Part shown: positions 52,452 through 64,000 of the stretch, one piece after another
Position numbering within the stretch: the stretch's first letter is position 1
How the letters are laid out: the number at the start of each line of letters is the position of its first letter
Assembly (NCBI GenBank): GCA_037446555.1
Contig: JBBIIK010000022.1
Span: forward strand, 1-64,000
Direction of reading: 5' to 3'
Length of the DNA: 64,000 bases
Source: JANWVO01 sp037446555
Lineage (GTDB): Bacteria; Acidobacteriota; Terriglobia; Bryobacterales; Bryobacteraceae
Made by a program: the position numbers and the translations under genes
Notes under the pieces: model-generated
What the model was told of the DNA's origin: nothing
Database searches by the model: none
Seen by the model: the letters and a program-made list of their open reading frames with translations, nothing else

Positions 52452-52784
52452 ATGGCTGGTCAAAACGTTCTCGAATTTACGGACGGGAATTTTGATGCGG
52501 AGGTCCTCAACAGCGACCTTCCTGTGCTTGTCGACTTTTGGGCGGAATGGTGCGCCCCGTGCCGCATGATCGCCCCCACAGTGGATGCCATCGCCGGCGA
52601 TTTCGCCGGCAAGCTGAAGGTGGGCAAGGTCAACGTGGATTACAACAACCAGACTGCCGCCCGCTTCATGATCCGCGGCATCCCCACGCTGCTGCTGTTC
52701 CGCGGCGGCAAGGTGGTGGACCAGCGCGTCGGCGCCGTCGGCAAGGCGGATCTCGTCAAAATGATCGAGCCGCACCTCGGCTGA
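52452..52784 (+). CDS. trxA: Thioredoxin
   Basis: Disulfide reductase of 110 residues. The active site is WCAPC with Cys34 and Cys37 (the usual site is WCGPC), followed by RMIAPTVDAIA. The cis-Pro loop is GIPTLLLF near 75-82 and the C-terminal helix is complete. No signal peptide is present, so it is cytoplasmic. WCAPC occurs in many bacterial thioredoxins, so it does not by itself suggest altered activity. The gene lies 51 bp after glgA. Confidence 0.93.
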   Translation: MAGQNVLEFTDGNFDAEVLNSDLPVLVDFWAEWCAPCRMIAPTVDAIAGDFAGKLKVGKVNVDYNNQTAARFMIRGIPTLLLFRGGKVVDQRVGAVGKADLVKMIEPHLG

Positions 52785-52831
52785 TCCCGGCAAGACGCGG
52801 CGCCTGCCGAACCCTCCGCCGGTGGCTGCGT

Positions 52832-53710
52832 TTACGCGGCCTGCCGCAGCACTTCCAGGAAAGCGCGCGCGGCTCGCGTCATCGCTTTCCTGCGCCGTTG
52901 CAACACGCCCAGCGGGCGCGTCAGCGGCTCCTCAAGCCGCACAGCCACCAGCCGCCCTTCCGCCACATCTGAAGCCAGCATCGGCAACGGCAGAATCGCC
53001 AACGCGGGCTCGATCCGCAGAGCTTCCTTCATGCTCTGGATGTTGTCGAACCGCATGGCCACCTCCACGCGCACACCGTGCTCCTTCAGGAAGCGCTCGA
53101 TCTCGCGGCTGATCGGCAGGTCCTCGTCGAAGCCGATGAAGGTCTCTCCGGCAAGTTCGGCCACCGAGATCGACCGTCGGCGCGCAAACCGGTGTTGCGG
53201 GTTGCAGGCTACCACCATCGGCTCCTCCCGCCACGGCGCCGCTGCCACTTCGCGGGTCGGCGAAGGGTAGCTGACCAGCCCCAGGTCGGCGCGGTCTTCC
53301 GCCACCGCCTGATAGACCTTCTCCGGACGCAGGTAGCTGACCTCGATCCGCACGCCAGGCATCCTCTTCCGGAACTCCTCTTCCAGCCGGGCCATCTCAC
53401 TCAGCCCTACCGAGTAGATGGCCGCCACCCGCACCACGCCTTGGCGCTCGCCTTTCAGATCCTCGAGCTGCGCCAGCAAGCCCTGCCGCCGCCGCAGAAC
53501 GTCGCGGGCGAAGTCATACAGAAGCTGCCCCGCCGGCAGCACATTCAACGGGCGCCGCGAACGGTCCAGCAACTGCACACCAAGGCGGCGCTCCATCTCC
53601 TGCACCGCCTGGCTGGCAGCCGATTGCGTTAGCCCGTTCATCTCCGCGCCACGGCTGATGCTGCGCGTCTGCGCGATGTCCCGGAAAAGCTGGAGCTGAT
53701 CGAGATCCAT
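52832..53710 (-). CDS. LysR-type transcriptional regulator, probably GltC-like
   Basis: LysR regulator of 292 residues. The winged helix-turn-helix is at 1-60 (MDLDQLQLFRDIAQTRSIS, SQSAASQAVQEMERRLGVQLLDRS), then the periplasmic-binding-like effector domain with GVVRVAAIYSVG and PLPML near the end. It lies divergent from gltB with a 120-bp gap, the same arrangement as gltC and gltAB of Bacillus subtilis, so a role in glutamate synthase control is inferred. AAAGGAG lies before the ATG. Ligand is unknown; 2-oxoglutarate and glutamate are the GltC effectors. Confidence 0.85.
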   Translation of the reverse strand: MDLDQLQLFRDIAQTRSISRGAEMNGLTQSAASQAVQEMERRLGVQLLDRSRRPLNVLPAGQLLYDFARDVLRRRQGLLAQLEDLKGERQGVVRVAAIYSVGLSEMARLEEEFRKRMPGVRIEVSYLRPEKVYQAVAEDRADLGLVSYPSPTREVAAAPWREEPMVVACNPQHRFARRRSISVAELAGETFIGFDEDLPISREIERFLKEHGVRVEVAMRFDNIQSMKEALRIEPALAILPLPMLASDVAEGRLVAVRLEEPLTRPLGVLQRRRKAMTRAARAFLEVLRQAA

Positions 53711-53723
53711 GCTCCTTTAATGA

Positions 53724-53736
53724 TTACCATAAGGTA
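53724..53736. promoter_or_regulatory. Candidate LysR T-N11-A box
   Basis: TTACCATAAGGTA contains the palindrome TACC-ATAA-GGTA (53725-53736) and fits the T-N11-A pattern of LysR-type binding sites. It lies 14 bp from the regulator's start and inside its likely promoter, so autoregulation is plausible. Confidence 0.45.
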
Positions 53737-53747
53737 GATTGATAGTG

Positions 53748-53768
53748 CAAGCTGCAAGATTCAGCTTG
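53748..53768. promoter_or_regulatory. Inverted repeat overlapping the gltB -35 box
   Basis: CAAGCTG at 53748-53754 and CAGCTTG at 53762-53768 are perfect reverse complements with a seven-base spacer. The right arm covers the first three bases of the -35 box. This is a candidate operator for the divergent LysR regulator or another factor controlling gltB. Confidence 0.5.
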
Positions 53769-53794
53769 ACTAATTATTTGGAACCCCGTATACT
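53766..53794 (+). promoter_or_regulatory. Sigma-70 promoter for gltBD
   Basis: TTGACT at 53766-53771 and TATACT at 53789-53794 are separated by exactly 17 bp; each matches five of six consensus bases. Transcription should begin near 53801, about 30 bases before the gltB ATG. Confidence 0.7.
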
Positions 53795-53830
53795 GAGGTT
53801 TCTCCCCGATCGAGACTGGCAAGGCTACCC

Positions 53831-58432
<4,602 letters not shown>

Positions 58433-58471
58433 GCCTGGCTGCCGTCATCTTCCATTCTCAGGAGGTCTGCC

Positions 58472-59896
58472 GTGGGTAAGCCGACGGGCTTCATGGAATT
58501 CCAGCGCGAGTCGTTCGGGCGCCGCCCCGTAGAGGAGCGCGTTCGGGACTGGTTCGAGGTCTACGTGCCTCTGCCCGAGGACCGCGTGCGCAAGCAGGGC
58601 GCGCGCTGCATGGACTGCGGCGTGCCGTTCTGCCACACGGGTTGTCCGCTGACGAACCTGATCCCGGACTGGAACGACCTCGTCTACCGCGGACGCTGGC
58701 GCGAGGCGCTCCGCGAATTGCATGCCACCAACAATTTCCCCGAGTTCACCTCGCGGATCTGCCCGGCGCCGTGCGAGGCGTCCTGTGTTTTGGGCATCAA
58801 CGAGCCGCCCGTTTCGATCAAGTCCATCGAGCGCGCTATCATCGACCGTGGCTGGGAGGAGGGCTGGATTCAGCCCGAGCCCCCGCTGGAGCGCACAGGC
58901 AAGCGGGTGGCGGTGATCGGCTCCGGGCCCGCCGGGCTTGCCGCGGCGCAGCAACTGGCCCGCAAGGGGCATCTGGTAACCGTGTTCGAAAAGGCGGACC
59001 GCATCGGCGGACTTCTCCGCTACGGCATCCCGGACTTCAAGATGGAGAAGCGCCACATCGACCGGCGCATGGCGCAGATGGAGGCAGAAGGTGTCACGTT
59101 TCGCACCCGGTGCCATGTGGGCGTGGACATTACCATCGAGGAACTGCGGCGCCAGTTCCACGCCATCGTGCTCGCGGGCGGCGCCGAGCAGCCTCGTGAC
59201 CTGCGCGCGCCGGGGCGCGAACTCAAGGGCATCCACTTCGCCATGGAGTTCCTCCCGCTGAACAACCGCCGCAACGCAGGCGATGAAATCCCTGCCGGGG
59301 AATGGATCTCCGCCACGGGGAAGAACGTGATCATCATCGGCGGCGGAGACACGGGCGCCGACTGCCTGGGCACGTCGATCCGCCATGGGGCGAAATCGAT
59401 CCGGCAGTTCGAAATCATGCCCATGCCTCCTTCGGAGCGCAGCCCGCAGACGCCCTGGCCGCTCTGGCCCTATCAGTTGCGCAGCGAAACGTCGCACGAA
59501 GAGGGAGGCGAGCGGATCTGGAGCATCTCGACGCTCGAGTTCCTTGGCGATGAGAACGGCCATGTGCGCGCGCTACGCACCACGCGCGTCGGTCCGCCGC
59601 CTAAGTTCGAGCCGCTGCCGGGCACGGAGGAGACTTACGAAGCCGAACTCGTGCTGCTGGCCATGGGATTCACTGGCCCGGTGAAGAACGGGCTGCTGGA
59701 GCAACTTGGAGTCGAGCTGGACGCGCGTGGCAATGTGAAGGCCGGTGAGAACTTTATGACCGGCGTGCCGGGCGTCTTCGCCGCCGGCGACATGCGCCGC
59801 GGCCAGTCATTGGTGGTGTGGGCCATCGCCGAGGGCCGCAAGGCCGCCGAGGGCGCGCATCAGTGGCTGATGAGCCAGCCCGTGCCGGAGGTGTGA
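58472..59896 (+). CDS. gltD: Glutamate synthase, small subunit
   Basis: Beta subunit (474 residues) that feeds NAD(P)H electrons to GltB. The start is the GTG at 58472 with AGGAGG at 58460-58465. The N-terminal [4Fe-4S] cysteines are in CMDCGVPFCHTGCPLTNLIPDWNDL (about residues 48-60) and CPAPCEASCVLG. The FAD site is VIGSGPAGLAAAQQLA near 149-164 and the NAD(P)H site is IIGGGDTGADCLGTSIRHG near 288-306. The C-terminal GDMRRGQSLVVWAIAEGRKAA closes the FAD site. Cytoplasmic. Confidence 0.96.
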   Translation: MGKPTGFMEFQRESFGRRPVEERVRDWFEVYVPLPEDRVRKQGARCMDCGVPFCHTGCPLTNLIPDWNDLVYRGRWREALRELHATNNFPEFTSRICPAPCEASCVLGINEPPVSIKSIERAIIDRGWEEGWIQPEPPLERTGKRVAVIGSGPAGLAAAQQLARKGHLVTVFEKADRIGGLLRYGIPDFKMEKRHIDRRMAQMEAEGVTFRTRCHVGVDITIEELRRQFHAIVLAGGAEQPRDLRAPGRELKGIHFAMEFLPLNNRRNAGDEIPAGEWISATGKNVIIIGGGDTGADCLGTSIRHGAKSIRQFEIMPMPPSERSPQTPWPLWPYQLRSETSHEEGGERIWSISTLEFLGDENGHVRALRTTRVGPPPKFEPLPGTEETYEAELVLLAMGFTGPVKNGLLEQLGVELDARGNVKAGENFMTGVPGVFAAGDMRRGQSLVVWAIAEGRKAAEGAHQWLMSQPVPEV

Positions 59897-59927
59897 GCGG
59901 CGCAGGCCGTTATTTGGACCGAAGCGG

Positions 59928-60464
59928 TCAGAGGCGCGCGGAGGAACGCCTCGGAACCTTGTGCTCTCCCTGGGCACTCACGCTCCCAGCGGGTTCCCTG
60001 CTCGTCGCTCTCGCTCCCGCTCTCTGAGCCTTCACGCCGCCGGATTCCGGTTTGCCGAGGCTCAACAGCTGCTCCAGTTGCTTGTAGTTGGCGCGGGCAG
60101 CCGCGGGGTCCGTCTTGAGACGGATCAGGTCGCTGCTGCTTTTGTCGGGCAAAACGCCCGTCTCCCAGCGCTTCACGCTGGCCCCGCCCACGCCCAGGTA
60201 TTCTGCGAATTGCCTCTGGCTCATCCGAAGGCGATGCCTTGCGGCCTTGATCTCTTCCACAGTGAGAATGTCGGCCAGACGGCGGTAGGCCTCATCCACC
60301 AGCCGGCCGTGTTCTTTCAGCCGGTCCGGCGGGATGCTGATGGCTCCGCACTTGTTGCACACCCAAACCGAATCTTCCACCTCGAACTTCAACCCGCGAA
60401 CTTCGTGCGGAACCTTCGCTGCCTTGCGGCTCAGCCGTCCGCTCTCACAATCAAAGCACTTCAT
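59928..60464 (-). CDS. MqsA-like antitoxin: YgiT zinc finger plus HTH
   Basis: Antitoxin-like protein of 178 residues. The N-terminal zinc site has Cys3, Cys6, Cys36 and Cys39 (MKCFDC and VCNKCG), nearly the spacing in E. coli MqsA (3, 6, 37, 40). A Cro/C1-type HTH follows at about 70-125, with RLRMSQRQFAEYLGVGGASVKRWETG. The last 40 residues are a basic, Arg/Ala/Ser-rich tail. The gene lies nine bases after the toxin-like gene on the same strand, the toxin-first order of mqsRA. It is the likely autorepressor at the palindrome near the toxin start. It is convergent with gltD. Confidence 0.85.
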   Translation of the reverse strand: MKCFDCESGRLSRKAAKVPHEVRGLKFEVEDSVWVCNKCGAISIPPDRLKEHGRLVDEAYRRLADILTVEEIKAARHRLRMSQRQFAEYLGVGGASVKRWETGVLPDKSSSDLIRLKTDPAAARANYKQLEQLLSLGKPESGGVKAQRAGARATSREPAGSVSAQGEHKVPRRSSARL

Positions 60465-60473
60465 TTCTGCTCC

Positions 60474-60830
60474 TCAAACCCGCTCTTCGCCGTAGTCGGG
60501 CGGATGCAGGGAGTACAACTTCACAATCGGACGTCTCCCCTCGACCCTGAACTTCACATAAACTGCCTGGCGAAGCACCCGCGAGTGGAAAACGAACGCA
60601 TGGCCGGGCGGGTCGAACTCTTCCTTGACAGGGCGGTAATCCTCCAGTCTGATCTCGGCGGCCAGTTTGGGCAAAACGTCAGGAAGGTCGGCCATCGACA
60701 AGCCGACTTCAGGAAGGCGGCCGTAAATTCGAGGATCAGCGCTGATGCGCCCGGCTTTCGCCGCCCGCCGGAACTGTGCGAGAGCGCGCTCAGGGTCTCT
60801 GGCATCAGGGTGAATCCGGGAGGCCGGCAT
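60474..60830 (-). CDS. MqsR-like toxin of a type II toxin-antitoxin system
   Basis: Toxin-like protein of 118 residues, related to the MqsR/DUF4258 group of RelE-fold RNases. It has the helical start (ALAQFRRAAKAGRISADPR) and the strands HAFVFHSRVLRQAVYVKFRVEG and IVKLYSLHPP, resembling VYLKITVI-type strands of MqsR. A complete catalytic set cannot be assigned, so mRNA cleavage is inferred from the partner. GGAGG lies nine bases before the ATG at 60830. A zinc-finger/HTH antitoxin follows nine bases later. Confidence 0.7.
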   Translation of the reverse strand: MPASRIHPDARDPERALAQFRRAAKAGRISADPRIYGRLPEVGLSMADLPDVLPKLAAEIRLEDYRPVKEEFDPPGHAFVFHSRVLRQAVYVKFRVEGRRPIVKLYSLHPPDYGEERV

Positions 60831-60848
60831 TACTGCCCGCCTCCTCTA

Positions 60849-60882
60849 GTATCATTTGATACCACCCAGCGCGCTCTGTCAA
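60849..60882 (-). promoter_or_regulatory. Promoter and operator of the toxin-antitoxin pair
   Basis: On the minus strand TTGACA (60877-60882) is a perfect -35; TATCAA about 15 bases downstream is a possible -10 with short spacing. It overlaps the perfect palindrome GTATCA-TT-TGATAC at 60849-60862, which lies 18 bp before the toxin ATG. The arrangement fits repression by the HTH antitoxin binding over the -10 region. Confidence 0.6.
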
Positions 60883-61038
60883 GCCCCGCCATACGCAAGA
60901 GGTTGAACTCAAAAGGAAAATTCTGCGTCATTGCCGGTGAAAGAAACATTGACAGTCTACCTTTCCACTCTGATCTGCATCCGGGCAGTCAGCCTCGGCA
61001 TGATGTTTCCCAGCGCGGAAGGCACAACAACGCGGCGA
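60883..61038. other. Gap between the toxin-antitoxin promoter and the DapA-like gene
   Basis: No gene is supported. It is the least GC-rich part of the nearby sequence, and the short plus-strand frame starting at 60931 has no family match. Confidence 0.35.
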
Positions 61039-62007
61039 CTACTCCAGCAAGTGCGGATACGCCGCCATCACGCGGTCAATCTCCTCCAATTGCCCGGGCG
61101 TGAGATCCTCCTCCGGATCCAGGCAGGCGCGCGACGCCATGCGCCCTTGCCGCACGAGCACTTCGTGAATGCCGGCAATGCAGCCGCGGAATCCGTTGGC
61201 GGCATCGAACAGAGCGGCGTTCAGATCCGCGAGCTGCGCGCCCAGCGAGAGCAGCAGCGCGGGGTTCTGCCCCTCGTGAATCCGGCGCAGCAGGGAGACC
61301 GCGCTTCGTGTGCCCACCGCCCACTGCCCCAGCAGCCCGCCGCGAATGCGCACCGTCGTGGCGCCGAACTGAAACGGCGTTAGAAGGTCAGCCACGATGT
61401 TGTCGTCGTTGCCCGTGTAGAGCGCAATCTCGCGGGCGCGGCTCGACTCCGCCACGGCGCGCACAACGTCAATCGTCTGATAGCGGTTGAAGGGCGCGAT
61501 CTTGATGGCAACGAGGCAGTCGAGCTCGGCGACGCGCCTCCAAAAGGCGTACGGCAGCGCGCGCCCGCCCACAGCGGGCTGCAGGTAGAACCCGAACACC
61601 GGCAGCACGCGGCCCACTTCGGCGATGTGCGCCACCAGTTGCTCGATACCCGCTTCCTTCAGCGCTGACAGGGAAACCAGCCCGCAGTGGTAGCCGAGCG
61701 AACGTGCCAGCTCCGCCTCGCGCAGCGCCTGAGGAGTGCCGCCACAGACCCCGGCGACGAGCACGGCATCGCGGCCGCGCGACTCGTCCGCCGCTGCGCG
61801 CAGCACTGGCTCGAGCAGATTGTGACGCGGATCGCGGATCGCGAACTGCGTGGTATGCACGCCGACGGCGATGCCGCCCGCTCCCGAGTCCAGATAGTAG
61901 CGCGTGAGCCCCCGCTGCCGCTCCTCGCCGAAGCGCCGGTTCGCATTGAGGCACAAGGGGTGCGCAGGGATCACCAGCCCCTGCCGCAACCGTTCCAGCC
62001 ACGTCAT
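61039..62007 (-). CDS. DapA-family aldolase/dehydratase (DHDPS-like)
   Basis: Class I aldolase of the dihydrodipicolinate synthase/N-acetylneuraminate lyase family, 322 residues. The Schiff-base lysine is Lys169 in VAIKIAPFN, and a Tyr equivalent lies in FGFYLQPA near 138-145. The GGTP loop of family enzymes reads GVCGGTPQ near residues 86-93. The substrate is not DHDPS-specific; sugar-acid aldolases or keto-deoxy-sugar dehydratases are likely, because the genes upstream in this operon are a sugar epimerase-like protein and a heparinase-like protein. It lies three bases after the epimerase stop. Confidence 0.8.
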   Translation of the reverse strand: MTWLERLRQGLVIPAHPLCLNANRRFGEERQRGLTRYYLDSGAGGIAVGVHTTQFAIRDPRHNLLEPVLRAAADESRGRDAVLVAGVCGGTPQALREAELARSLGYHCGLVSLSALKEAGIEQLVAHIAEVGRVLPVFGFYLQPAVGGRALPYAFWRRVAELDCLVAIKIAPFNRYQTIDVVRAVAESSRAREIALYTGNDDNIVADLLTPFQFGATTVRIRGGLLGQWAVGTRSAVSLLRRIHEGQNPALLLSLGAQLADLNAALFDAANGFRGCIAGIHEVLVRQGRMASRACLDPEEDLTPGQLEEIDRVMAAYPHLLE

Positions 62008-62010
62008 GGA

Positions 62011-63030
62011 TCAGAACTTTCCTTCCCGCATTTCAAAGTGAGTCGGCTTGCCAAGCGTGGGTCCGCCGCGCAGGATCCACGCCGCGACCAGGTCGATCAG
62101 ATCCTGCGCCTTCAGAGAGGGCATGCCAAAGAGGCGGTGGCAGAGCGAGGCATTGTTGAGCAGCGCCGTCGGGTGCTCGGCACCCACGAAGCGCGGCTCC
62201 ACGCCGAAGCGCTTGCCGAATTCGCGGGCGATGTCGCGCACGCGGAGCGTCTCCGGGCCGGTGAGATTCAGGATGAACGGCGGCGACTCCGCGCGGTGCA
62301 GCGCGCGCAACGCGACGGAGTTGGCGTCGCCCTGCCAGATGACGTTCACATGTCCCATGTTCAGATCCACGGGCTGCCTGTCGCGCACCTTGAGGGCGAT
62401 GTCCACCAGCACGCCATAGCGCAGCTCGACGGCATAGTTCAGCCGCAGCAACGCCACGGGCGTGCCGTACTCGCGGGACACGTAATCGAGCATCCGCTCG
62501 CGCCCGAGCACCGACTGCGCATACTCGCCGACCGGATCCGGCGGCGTCTGCTCGGTGGCGCCGCCGCTCGAGACGGGCACGAGCGGATAGACATTGCCCG
62601 AGGAGAAAGCGACGATGCATGACTCCCGCCAGCGGTGCGCCACAAGCCCGGGCAAGTACGTGTTGATCGCCCACGTCAGCGAGGGGTTCCCGGCGGAGCC
62701 GAACTTGCGCGCCGCCATGAAGATCACGTTGGGCGCGTCGGGGAGGCGATCCAGCGCCCCGGGTGCAAGCAGATCGCATGCAAGAGTTTCGATCCCCCAA
62801 CCGCGGAGCTGTTCGCGAACCTGCGGATCGGAGAAGCGGCTGACGGCGATCACAGCGGAGGAGTTTCCCGCGGCGTCGAGAGCGCGCCGCGCCCGGTGCG
62901 CGAGCGAGGGCCCCATCTTGCCCGCCGCTCCCAGGATGAGGAGCGGCCCTTCGAGCGCACGCAGCGCGTCGATGTCGGCCGCCGACGGCGCCGAGAGCAC
63001 GCTTTCGAGTTCAGCTTCGTTGGCGATCAT
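62011..63030 (-). CDS. NAD-dependent sugar epimerase/dehydratase family protein
   Basis: Rossmann-fold protein of the extended SDR (NAD-dependent epimerase/dehydratase) family. From the ATG at 63030 it has 339 residues; the open frame up to 63258 holds unrelated Arg-rich sequence. The dinucleotide motif is LILGAAGKMG near 32-41. The SDR active-site region has SSGNVYP near 140-146, with a Tyr/Lys pair unclear (the usual YxxxK reads EYAQSVLGRER). A nucleotide-sugar or sugar-acid substrate is likely. It lies between the heparinase-like gene (four-base overlap) and the DapA-like gene. Confidence 0.75.
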   Translation of the reverse strand: MIANEAELESVLSAPSAADIDALRALEGPLLILGAAGKMGPSLAHRARRALDAAGNSSAVIAVSRFSDPQVREQLRGWGIETLACDLLAPGALDRLPDAPNVIFMAARKFGSAGNPSLTWAINTYLPGLVAHRWRESCIVAFSSGNVYPLVPVSSGGATEQTPPDPVGEYAQSVLGRERMLDYVSREYGTPVALLRLNYAVELRYGVLVDIALKVRDRQPVDLNMGHVNVIWQGDANSVALRALHRAESPPFILNLTGPETLRVRDIAREFGKRFGVEPRFVGAEHPTALLNNASLCHRLFGMPSLKAQDLIDLVAAWILRGGPTLGKPTHFEMREGKF

Positions 63031-64000
63031 GCAAGGCGGATGCTGAAAGTATATTCCCCCCGCGCCGGCGGCGCTTCCAGCCGCATCCGGATGCGTCGCA
63101 CCACGGGCCCCCAATTCGGCCGCAGGCGGGCGTCTTCGGAGCTGTGTTCGTCGATTTCGACGCGCAAGGACGGATCGCACTCGATCGCATAGCGCCCGTC
63201 CAGCACCACACGTCCGGGCGCTGCCATCACGGGCTTGCGATGAGTGATGAGGTTCCACTCCACGCTCTCGCGCCGCGCCAGCTCGAACTGATCGCGCAAC
63301 GTGACGCGGTTTCCGGCACGGTCCAGCATCAGCGTCCTGAGCCAGCGCTGGCAGCCGGCTTCGGCCGGATATGCGGCCTGGATCTCGATGGAGACGCTGC
63401 CCGGCTGCACGCGGAACTGGCGCGCCTCAAACTGCCGCCCAGGCGCTTGCATCACGCCGTTGATCGTTGGACAGTTGTGCCAGCCCGATTGCATCGTCCA
63501 GATCTCGTAGCGCCGGGAGGAGAACGTCTTTGCCGAGTAGGTCTCCACGCCAATGTCGATCAGCACAGGCTCGCCGTCACAGTAGACGACGAAATTGCCC
63601 ACGTCGTTGTGATTGTGGCTCTCCGCGTTGTGGCCGCCCTGCGCGGCGAGGTAGAAGCCGCGGTCCGATCCTTCCTCGATGCGAGCGGCGAAGATCTGCG
63701 TGCCCGGCAGAATTACATCGGCCACAAGCGGAGGACGAGCCGATTGCGAGGCCGCGCGGATGTCTTCGTAGTGGAACACCGACTGCAGGGAGCGCCACAT
63801 GGACTCGTGCACGGCCAGCCGCCGCGGATCGGGTTCGCCCGCTGCCAGCCACGCGCCGAAAGCCTGCATCTTTGCATCGTTCACGCGCTGCCCGTAGCGC
63901 CACACAAGCACGGCATCGGGGCGTACCCGCGCCGAGGCATCCGCGAAATTGAGATACCACGGCCCGGCGACGTGCGCACGGTAGATGTAGGCGCCCATCT
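63027..64000 (-). CDS. Heparinase II/III-like protein, partial (5' end outside window)
   Basis: C-terminal part of a heparinase II/III-family polysaccharide lyase or related enzyme; the gene continues beyond base 64000. Typical elements are GGHNAESHNHNDVGNFVVYCDGEPVLID (His-rich, near the catalytic region), VETYSAKTFSSRRYEIW, and the final beta-sandwich (FEARQFRVQPGSVSIEIQAAY, GEYTFSIRLA). Such enzymes cleave uronic-acid polymers in the periplasm. The gene overlaps the epimerase-like gene by four bases, and together with the DapA-like aldolase suggests a uronate or acidic sugar degradation operon. The ATG at 63998 is not taken as the true start. Confidence 0.75.
   Translation of the reverse strand, partial: MGAYIYRAHVAGPWYLNFADASARVRPDAVLVWRYGQRVNDAKMQAFGAWLAAGEPDPRRLAVHESMWRSLQSVFHYEDIRAASQSARPPLVADVILPGTQIFAARIEEGSDRGFYLAAQGGHNAESHNHNDVGNFVVYCDGEPVLIDIGVETYSAKTFSSRRYEIWTMQSGWHNCPTINGVMQAPGRQFEARQFRVQPGSVSIEIQAAYPAEAGCQRWLRTLMLDRAGNRVTLRDQFELARRESVEWNLITHRKPVMAAPGRVVLDGRYAIECDPSLRVEIDEHSSEDARLRPNWGPVVRRIRMRLEAPPARGEYTFSIRLA

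Noticed and set aside
59917..59929. A small GACCG-AAG-CGGTC hairpin between gltD and the antitoxin gene
   Set aside because: The stem is only five bases and no T-tract follows on either strand, so it was not called a terminator.

Overview
The window is GC-rich chromosomal DNA, densely coded on both strands, and looks like an acidobacterium of the Solibacter/Bryobacter type. The main clues are an Oar-like TonB-dependent receptor with a carboxypeptidase-regulatory domain, a PEP-CTERM secreted protein, Tat-exported Gfo/Idh/MocA and sugar-isomerase proteins, tandem exported amidohydrolases, a bacillithiol-type glycosyltransferase and a primary sigma factor. This assignment is inferred from gene content alone. 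No insertion sequence, phage gene, CRISPR array or rRNA operon was seen. There is one tRNA gene, tRNA-Leu(GAG).

Layout. 0.5-8.2 kb: divergent araD/araB, an OFA-type MFS transporter, a ClC H+/Cl- antiporter, two small envelope proteins and threonine dehydrogenase. 8.2-16.2 kb: a YbbA/YbbP-type ABC system divergent from a TesA-like lipoprotein esterase, cobalamin adenosyltransferase, a HAD hydrolase with a Lon-N protein, and shikimate kinase with glycerate kinase. 16.2-19.8 kb: a tightly coupled five-gene ECF sigma/anti-sigma/membrane-protein operon. 20-23.5 kb: a flippase-like protein, NrdR and the primary sigma factor RpoD. 23.5-32.4 kb: a GDPD-HyuA-DUF6807-BshA operon divergent from two Tat-type sugar enzymes, then IlvD. 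32.4-37.2 kb: the PEP-CTERM protein, tRNA-Leu, SecG and the TonB receptor. 37.3-45.1 kb: an SDR, 2-oxoacid:ferredoxin oxidoreductase KorAB with a CBS protein, a frameshifted secreted protein, MutM with a Rieske protein, a 48-residue membrane protein and a tagatose-3-epimerase-like enzyme. 45.1-49.2 kb: three coupled amidohydrolases, two of which lack metal ligands. 49.2-59.9 kb: PurM, PurN, GlgA, thioredoxin, and a GltC-like LysR regulator divergent from gltBD. 59.9-64 kb: an MqsRA-like toxin-antitoxin pair and a DapA/epimerase/heparinase operon that runs off the end.

Much of the window is housekeeping metabolism (purines, glutamate synthase, branched-chain amino acids, glycogen, arabinose). 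The parts that deserve attention are the sigma-controlled envelope operon, the amidohydrolase trio, the MqsRA-like module with its palindrome, the gltB control region, and the tRNA-Leu/secG linkage. I found no clear candidate for a wholly new defence or mobile system. Many long antisense reading frames in this GC-rich DNA are mirror artefacts and are left out.
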